This document shows positions 60,084-64,000 of a DNA stretch of 64,000 nt, one piece after another. Numbering within the stretch: the first letter of the stretch is position 1; each line of letters opens with the position of its first letter. Made by a program: the position numbers and the translations under genes. Under the pieces are notes generated by a model. That model was given only the letters and a program-made list of their open reading frames with translations, was not told the DNA's origin and ran no database searches. Source of the DNA: Ruminococcus sp. YRD2003 (GTDB taxonomy: Bacteria; Bacillota; Clostridia; Oscillospirales; Ruminococcaceae); the NCBI GenBank assembly GCA_900109435.1, contig FNZT01000007.1, positions 161,197 through 225,196 of the forward strand, read 5' to 3'.

Positions 60084-62264
60084 TTATTCTATCTGCTTCG
60101 CAAGGAACTGCGCTGCTGCCGTGATAAGGCTCTTTTGCAAGTCTGTCGCCTCTGCGCCCTTGTCCGACGTCATAAAGGCTACTGCTCCCGAAACGTCTCC
60201 TGCCGTGATTATCGGCACGGCTGCAATTGCGGTGCGCTCTACGCCCTCCGCAGGGAAGAAGCTGTTGCTCCGCCCGTCGGGACAGAAGAACTGCCCGCGG
60301 TTGTCCATGAGTTCCTCAAGCTGGCCCGTCACGCGGCGCTCCGCAAACTCGCGCTTCGGTACTCCCGCCGACGCGACTACGTGGTCCTTGTCAAATATCA
60401 CCACGGGACACCCCGCCGTCTTGTACATGACCTCCGCCACGTTTGCCGCGTTCTCGCTCAGCTCACTCATAGCCGAGTATTTCTTGAATATGACCTCGCC
60501 TTCGCTGTTTGTGTATATCTCTAAGGGGTCGCCGTCACTGACTACATTGACACGGAAAATATCGCCCTTTTTATTCCGTATTTGGGCGATAAACGGCTCA
60601 TTTTCGGTTATTTCCGTGCCTTGCTCAAAATTTGCGTTTTCTCCTGCCGCAACGAGAACGGCTTCGGTAGGTATTCCGCAGCGGAGAAGCCTGTCTATAT
60701 CTGCTTTCAAGCGAATCTCTATGCGGTCATTGTAAACAACTATTTTATCGATAATGAAGCCGACATCGCTCTTTGATAGACTTTCCTTTGCAAGTATGTC
60801 GTCGAATACCTCAATTACTCTCTTCGCAATACGACTGGACTGGATGAACGTATTGTGCTTATCTATTGCCATTTTAAGTTGGTTTTTCAGTCCTTCTATA
60901 CGTATTGTAAGCTCGTCTATCTGCTCCGAATAGATTTCATTAAGTATCTCTTCACGTTCCGGATGAAGCATCGCCTCACGAGCTTGCTGTCGTGTTAGCA
61001 TTTTTATTTCAAGCCTTGCATCATCAATCTGCTGTTCCAGAGTATCAATAAGGTTCTTACTGGAATCAGTCTCGGTCTGAGTATTGTCAATTGCTTCCTG
61101 CAATTGTTTAAGCATATCTGAAGAGTTATCACGAACCTTCCTGATATACTCTTTTAACAACCCATCAAGCATATCGACTCTCGTATGATGTGAAGTGCAG
61201 CCCTTCACTCCTTGCCTGTGATACGTTCCACAGCGATATGCAGGCGGAAGATTTGACCTGCTCATTGAAAACATCGGAGATCCGCAGTCTCCGCAGAAAA
61301 GATATCCCGAATAGACATTATCATATTTTTTGACGCCGCGATAGTGGGCGGTTCCGCGCTTTTTTTGCTGTTCCTGCGCCTGAGAAAATACATTGTAGTT
61401 CACGATTGCTTCGTGATTATTCTCAAAGACAAGATGCTCAGATTCATGAAGCTTTTCCGGCTCTCCGTTTATCTTCTTCCGCCTGTACTTGCGTTGCCTG
61501 AGCGTGCCGATGTAGAAATCATTGGAAAGCATCTCGCTTATCGTAACAGCGCTCCACGCCTCTTTTGCCTTGATATGGCACTCCTCGCCGTTTGCTTCAC
61601 GGCGCATTTTCTCTGCCATATTCGGAGTCGGGATATGCTTGTCGGTCAGGTAATGTGCTATCTTTTGATACCCCCACCCCTGAACGTAGAGATTGAAAAC
61701 CTCACGTACTATCTCTGCTGCCGGCTCGTCCACTATGAACTTCTGTGTCTTGGTATTCTGCATGATATAACCATATGGAACAGCACATATCCACTTGCCT
61801 TCCTCCTGACGCCGCTTGATCACAGACTTGACCTTCTTTGAAGTGTCCGTAACAGGCATCTCATTGATAAGGAAACGGAACTGTATCGCCGTCCAGTCAT
61901 CATAGGTAGGATAGTCTATGCTGTCGCCTATTGAAATGATACGCATTCCAGCGTCACGGAGATCCTCAAGCTCAACAAGTCCCTTACTGTTACGACGACT
62001 GAAACGTGAGAAGTCCTTGACGATAAGTATATCGTACTCCAGTCGCAGCATTTTTTTGCGAAGCTCCTGATAGCCCTCGCGCTGCTCAAAAGTGTAGCCT
62101 GAACGGTCACGGTCTTCATAGAAGTCGAGCTCCGCCTCGGGGAAAGTGCGGGTCACATAATCAGTAATGAGCGACTTCTGGTTCTCGATTGAGGTGTTGT
62201 CGCGGTCGAGCTCGTCATCTACCGAGATTCGGCAGTAGCCCGCTATCCTGAGCGTTTTCACCAT
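60084..62264 (-). CDS. Large serine recombinase fused in frame to SpoVT C-terminal part
   Basis: A 726-residue chimera. Residues about 1-575 are a large serine recombinase: catalytic serine in AGYCRISVDDE, KDFSRFSRRN, a recombinase domain, a zinc ribbon (FCGDCGSPM and YRCGTYHRQGVKGC) and a coiled coil with the DUF4368-like tail. At about residue 576, with GDPLEIYTNSEGEVIFKKYS, it becomes SpoVT: the second half of the AbrB-type DNA-binding domain and the entire GAF-like C-terminal domain, ending FLAKQIE. The first 28-30 residues of SpoVT (GRVVIPKE type) are missing. The recombinase part is visibly richer in A/T than the SpoVT part. Start: ATG at 62264 or the GTG next to it, both after AAAGGAGG. 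Confidence 0.9.
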   Translation of the reverse strand: MVKTLRIAGYCRISVDDELDRDNTSIENQKSLITDYVTRTFPEAELDFYEDRDRSGYTFEQREGYQELRKKMLRLEYDILIVKDFSRFSRRNSKGLVELEDLRDAGMRIISIGDSIDYPTYDDWTAIQFRFLINEMPVTDTSKKVKSVIKRRQEEGKWICAVPYGYIMQNTKTQKFIVDEPAAEIVREVFNLYVQGWGYQKIAHYLTDKHIPTPNMAEKMRREANGEECHIKAKEAWSAVTISEMLSNDFYIGTLRQRKYRRKKINGEPEKLHESEHLVFENNHEAIVNYNVFSQAQEQQKKRGTAHYRGVKKYDNVYSGYLFCGDCGSPMFSMSRSNLPPAYRCGTYHRQGVKGCTSHHTRVDMLDGLLKEYIRKVRDNSSDMLKQLQEAIDNTQTETDSSKNLIDTLEQQIDDARLEIKMLTRQQAREAMLHPEREEILNEIYSEQIDELTIRIEGLKNQLKMAIDKHNTFIQSSRIAKRVIEVFDDILAKESLSKSDVGFIIDKIVVYNDRIEIRLKADIDRLLRCGIPTEAVLVAAGENANFEQGTEITENEPFIAQIRNKKGDIFRVNVVSDGDPLEIYTNSEGEVIFKKYSAMSELSENAANVAEVMYKTAGCPVVIFDKDHVVASAGVPKREFAERRVTGQLEELMDNRGQFFCPDGRSNSFFPAEGVERTAIAAVPIITAGDVSGAVAFMTSDKGAEATDLQKSLITAAAQFLAKQIE

Positions 62265-62280
62265 ACGTCCTCCTTTCACA
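60537..62280 (-). mobile_element. Remnant or end of a recombinase-bearing element in spoVT
   Basis: The A/T-richer recombinase region joins the SpoVT sequence near 60537-60560. The other end of the element and the 5' piece of spoVT are not visible in the window; the pfp gene lies 230 bases to the right. It may be the edge of a larger element beyond the window or a leftover after deletion. Confidence 0.6.
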
Positions 62281-62315
62281 ATGTTGGATATACATAAAAT
62301 TATTATTGTATCAAT

Positions 62316-62344
62316 ATTGTATCATATATACATGCAGTTGTCAA
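62316..62344 (-). promoter_or_regulatory. Promoter of the recombinase gene
   Basis: On the minus strand TTGACA (62344-62339), 17-base spacer, TACAAT (62321-62316); start codon about 50 bases downstream. Confidence 0.85.
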
Positions 62345-62443
62345 GTACAGAAAAACGCGGGCATCAAATAAAGCGCATCTTAGAATTGGCAAAGAATTCG
62401 ATTATAGAAGAGCTTCTAAACATCAAAAATAATGCTCAATATG

Positions 62444-62472
62444 TTGATTTTTTTACGGTCGTATGCTATAAT
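62444..62472 (+). promoter_or_regulatory. Promoter of the phosphofructokinase gene
   Basis: TTGATT (62444-62449), 17-base spacer, TATAAT (62467-62472), with an extended -10 TGC just before it. Confidence 0.8.
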
Positions 62473-62511
62473 AAGGTATACGTTCGTATTTCGACAACGG
62501 AGGGAAGCAAT

Positions 62512-63729
62512 ATGATGAACATTGCAGTAGCGCAGTCGGGAGGTCCCACCTGCGCGATAAACGCCTCACTCGTGGGCGTATTCAGCGAGGCACTCAAGGA
62601 GCCTAAAATAGACGCAATATTCGGTTCGGTGAACGGAATTGAGGGCATTATAGAGAACCACCTCATCGACCTCAAAGCCTTCATCAACACCAACGACGAC
62701 ATGGAGCTCCTGCGCCAGACGCCGTCGACGGTGCTCGGCTCGTGCAGATACAAGCTGCCCGACTACAAGGAGGACGAGGAGACCTACAAGAAGATAGTCA
62801 AGACGATGAAACAGCGTAGGATAGGCGCATTCTTCTACATCGGCGGAAACGACTCAATGGACACAGTGGACAAGCTCTCGGCGTACTTTGCCGAGAAGAA
62901 GATAGATATCAAGGTCATCGGAATCCCCAAGACCATAGACAACGACCTCTGCGTGACCGACCACACCCCCGGATTCGGCTCGGCGGCTAAGTACGTAGCC
63001 GCGACCATGCATGAGATAGTCCGCGACAGCTCGGTATACAGCATACCCTCGGTCACTATCGTCGAGGTCATGGGACGTCACGCGGGTTGGCTGACAGCTT
63101 CAAGCGCCGTACTGCACGCGCTCGGCGAGTCTGCTCCGCACCTTGTATACGTCCCCGAGGCAGAGTTCTCGCTGGACAAGTTCATGAACGACGTCCGCAA
63201 CCAGATGGCTAAGCACAAGGCGGTCATCGTCGCGGTATCGGAAGGCATGGAGGTGCCTGACGGCGTGCAGTCGGGAGTAGTCGACAACTTTGGACACAAG
63301 TACCTCTCTGGCATAGGCAAGTATCTCGAGGAGCAGGTACGCGAGCAGATAGGCTGCAAGGTGCGCTCTATCGAGCTCAACGTAATGCAGCGCTGCTCAT
63401 CGCACCTCTGCTCGCGCACGGATATCGACGAGTCCGAGGCAGTCGGAGCTGCGGGCGTGAGATGTGCGCTTGCGGGAAATACGGGCAAGATGATGGCATT
63501 CCGCCGCGTGAAGGATATGCCGTACACGGTCGTTATCGAGGCGGCAGACTCCTCCCTCATCGCGAACAAGGAGAAGTTCCTGCCGCGCGAGTACATCAAC
63601 TCCGCGGGTAACAACATCACCGACGCGGTGATGAGCTACTTTATGCCACTGATACAGGGCGAGCTGAATATCCGCATGAACATGGGCATCCCTATGCATT
63701 TCACTCTACATGAGTCAGTATTAAAATAA
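62512..63729 (+). CDS. pfp: PPi-dependent 6-phosphofructokinase
   Basis: A 405-residue glycolytic enzyme. The motifs point to pyrophosphate rather than ATP as donor: GGNDSMDT in the position of the ATP-type GGDGS, and PKTIDND (lysine) instead of PGTIDND. MGRHAGWL and the late EGMEVPDG region also fit. The start at 62512 has GGAGGGA about five bases upstream; upstream in-frame codons lie before the promoter and are excluded. PPi-type PFK is usual in cellulolytic Clostridia and saves ATP in glycolysis. It has its own promoter and terminator. Confidence 0.93.
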   Translation: MMNIAVAQSGGPTCAINASLVGVFSEALKEPKIDAIFGSVNGIEGIIENHLIDLKAFINTNDDMELLRQTPSTVLGSCRYKLPDYKEDEETYKKIVKTMKQRRIGAFFYIGGNDSMDTVDKLSAYFAEKKIDIKVIGIPKTIDNDLCVTDHTPGFGSAAKYVAATMHEIVRDSSVYSIPSVTIVEVMGRHAGWLTASSAVLHALGESAPHLVYVPEAEFSLDKFMNDVRNQMAKHKAVIVAVSEGMEVPDGVQSGVVDNFGHKYLSGIGKYLEEQVREQIGCKVRSIELNVMQRCSSHLCSRTDIDESEAVGAAGVRCALAGNTGKMMAFRRVKDMPYTVVIEAADSSLIANKEKFLPREYINSAGNNITDAVMSYFMPLIQGELNIRMNMGIPMHFTLHESVLK

Positions 63730-63766
63730 ATCTAATCGTAATAGTTAAGTTTACTTCTAATAAACA

Positions 63767-63791
63767 TCCCCCGGCAGAGCCGGGGGTTTTT
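63767..63791 (+). terminator. Terminator of pfp
   Basis: CCCCCGGC / GCCGGGGG with an AGA loop and TTTTT. Confidence 0.92.
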
Positions 63792-63794
63792 CCT

Positions 63795-64000
63795 TAAACG
63801 CCCCATAGGGGCTCATGGTACAAGCCACGCCTGAAAAGGCGTAGCAACACGGACGCATGCGGCTACGTTTTCCTGCGTTTTATTACTGCTTACCCGTTAA
63901 ACGGGTTTGTATCGTCCAATGTCAGCTGACCCGCCATTCTGTCTTCTTCAAGCTGCCGCTGTATGTACTCTGTTATTGCCTTTGTATTTTTACCTACTGT
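63795..64000 (-). mobile_element. IS200/IS605-family insertion sequence, right part
   Basis: The last 110 bases code the end of a TnpA-type transposase. Beyond its stop is a subterminal hairpin ACGCCT / AGGCGT (about 63826-63843), as expected at the end of this IS family. The outer boundary is near 63800 (CCCCATAGGGGC). Confidence 0.7.
63890..64000 (-). CDS. tnpA: IS200/IS605-family transposase TnpA (partial)
   Basis: Thirty-six C-terminal residues, running TVGKNTKAITEYIQRQLEED to LDDTNPFNG and a stop, are readable. They match the end of Y1 (HUH) TnpA transposases, which move single-stranded IS copies. The catalytic part lies beyond the window. Confidence 0.75.
   Translation of the reverse strand, partial: TVGKNTKAITEYIQRQLEEDRMAGQLTLDDTNPFNG

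Noticed and set aside
62200-62264. Similarity of the recombinase start (KTLRI) to the SpoVT segment RRTLRI, suggesting the other half of the split gene
   Set aside because: Only a few residues match, and the upstream sequence does not encode the SpoVT N-terminus.

Overview
The window looks like chromosome from a plant-polysaccharide-degrading Ruminococcus-type bacterium (Clostridia, Oscillospiraceae). The best evidence is a set of secreted proteins with type I dockerin modules and long threonine-rich linkers (a PL11 rhamnogalacturonan lyase, a DUF4832-type protein, a multi-EF-hand protein and a Big_2 protein). A GH74 xyloglucanase lipoprotein, GH25 lysozymes, a PPi-dependent phosphofructokinase and strong AGGAGG ribosome binding sites agree with this. 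The species is not determined. No rRNA, tRNA or CRISPR array was seen.

Layout. 1-5.4 kb: end of an FtsX-type ABC permease, a frameshifted AraC regulator, and the dockerin-bearing rhamnogalacturonan lyase. 5.4-11.3 kb: a metal P-type ATPase/DUF6110/AraC block, enolase with a clear promoter and operator-like palindrome, and a ZIP transporter remnant. 11.3-17.6 kb: a large solute-binding lipoprotein, a DUF3343/cysteine desulfurase-like pair, and the c-di-AMP operon cdaA-cdaR. 17.6-27.6 kb: a fold-back MITE, a structured RNA element, a Big_2/dockerin surface protein, a lone ABC binding protein, an ECF sigma gene with a fused membrane anti-sigma/dockerin partner, and a DUF4832-dockerin protein. 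27.6-38.5 kb: malQ-lipoprotein-glgP (glycogen and maltodextrin use), a membrane lipase, a GH25 lysozyme, and folT-folC behind a tetrahydrofolate riboswitch. 38.7-46.6 kb: a HAD phosphatase and an aromatic acid cluster (iorA, iorB, paaK, ACT protein) with small unknown genes between. 46.7-54.6 kb: an acidic Pro/Glu/Lys-rich secreted protein, a G1P dehydrogenase-like/HAD pair, an ECF sigma with beta-propeller partner, and manA-ROK kinase. 54.6-60 kb: palindrome-rich spacer, GH25, GH74, small genes. 60-64 kb: a large serine recombinase fused in frame to the 3' part of spoVT, the PPi-phosphofructokinase, and the end of an IS200/IS605 transposase.

How it works together. Outside the cell, dockerin enzymes and the anchored GH74 attack pectin and xyloglucan. 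Inside, manA, the ROK kinase, malQ, glgP, the PPi-phosphofructokinase and enolase move sugars into glycolysis. Two ECF sigma/membrane-partner pairs probably sense the outside. The ior/paaK cluster fits phenylacetate and indoleacetate assimilation into aromatic amino acids, a known trait of rumen Ruminococcus.

The most unusual items are: the recombinase-SpoVT chimera; the ECF anti-sigma-like gene that runs in frame into a signal-peptide-bearing dockerin protein with its own ribosome binding site; a two-copy structured RNA whose helices show compensatory changes; the folT riboswitch whose terminator overlaps the ribosome binding site; and several families of palindromic intergenic repeats.
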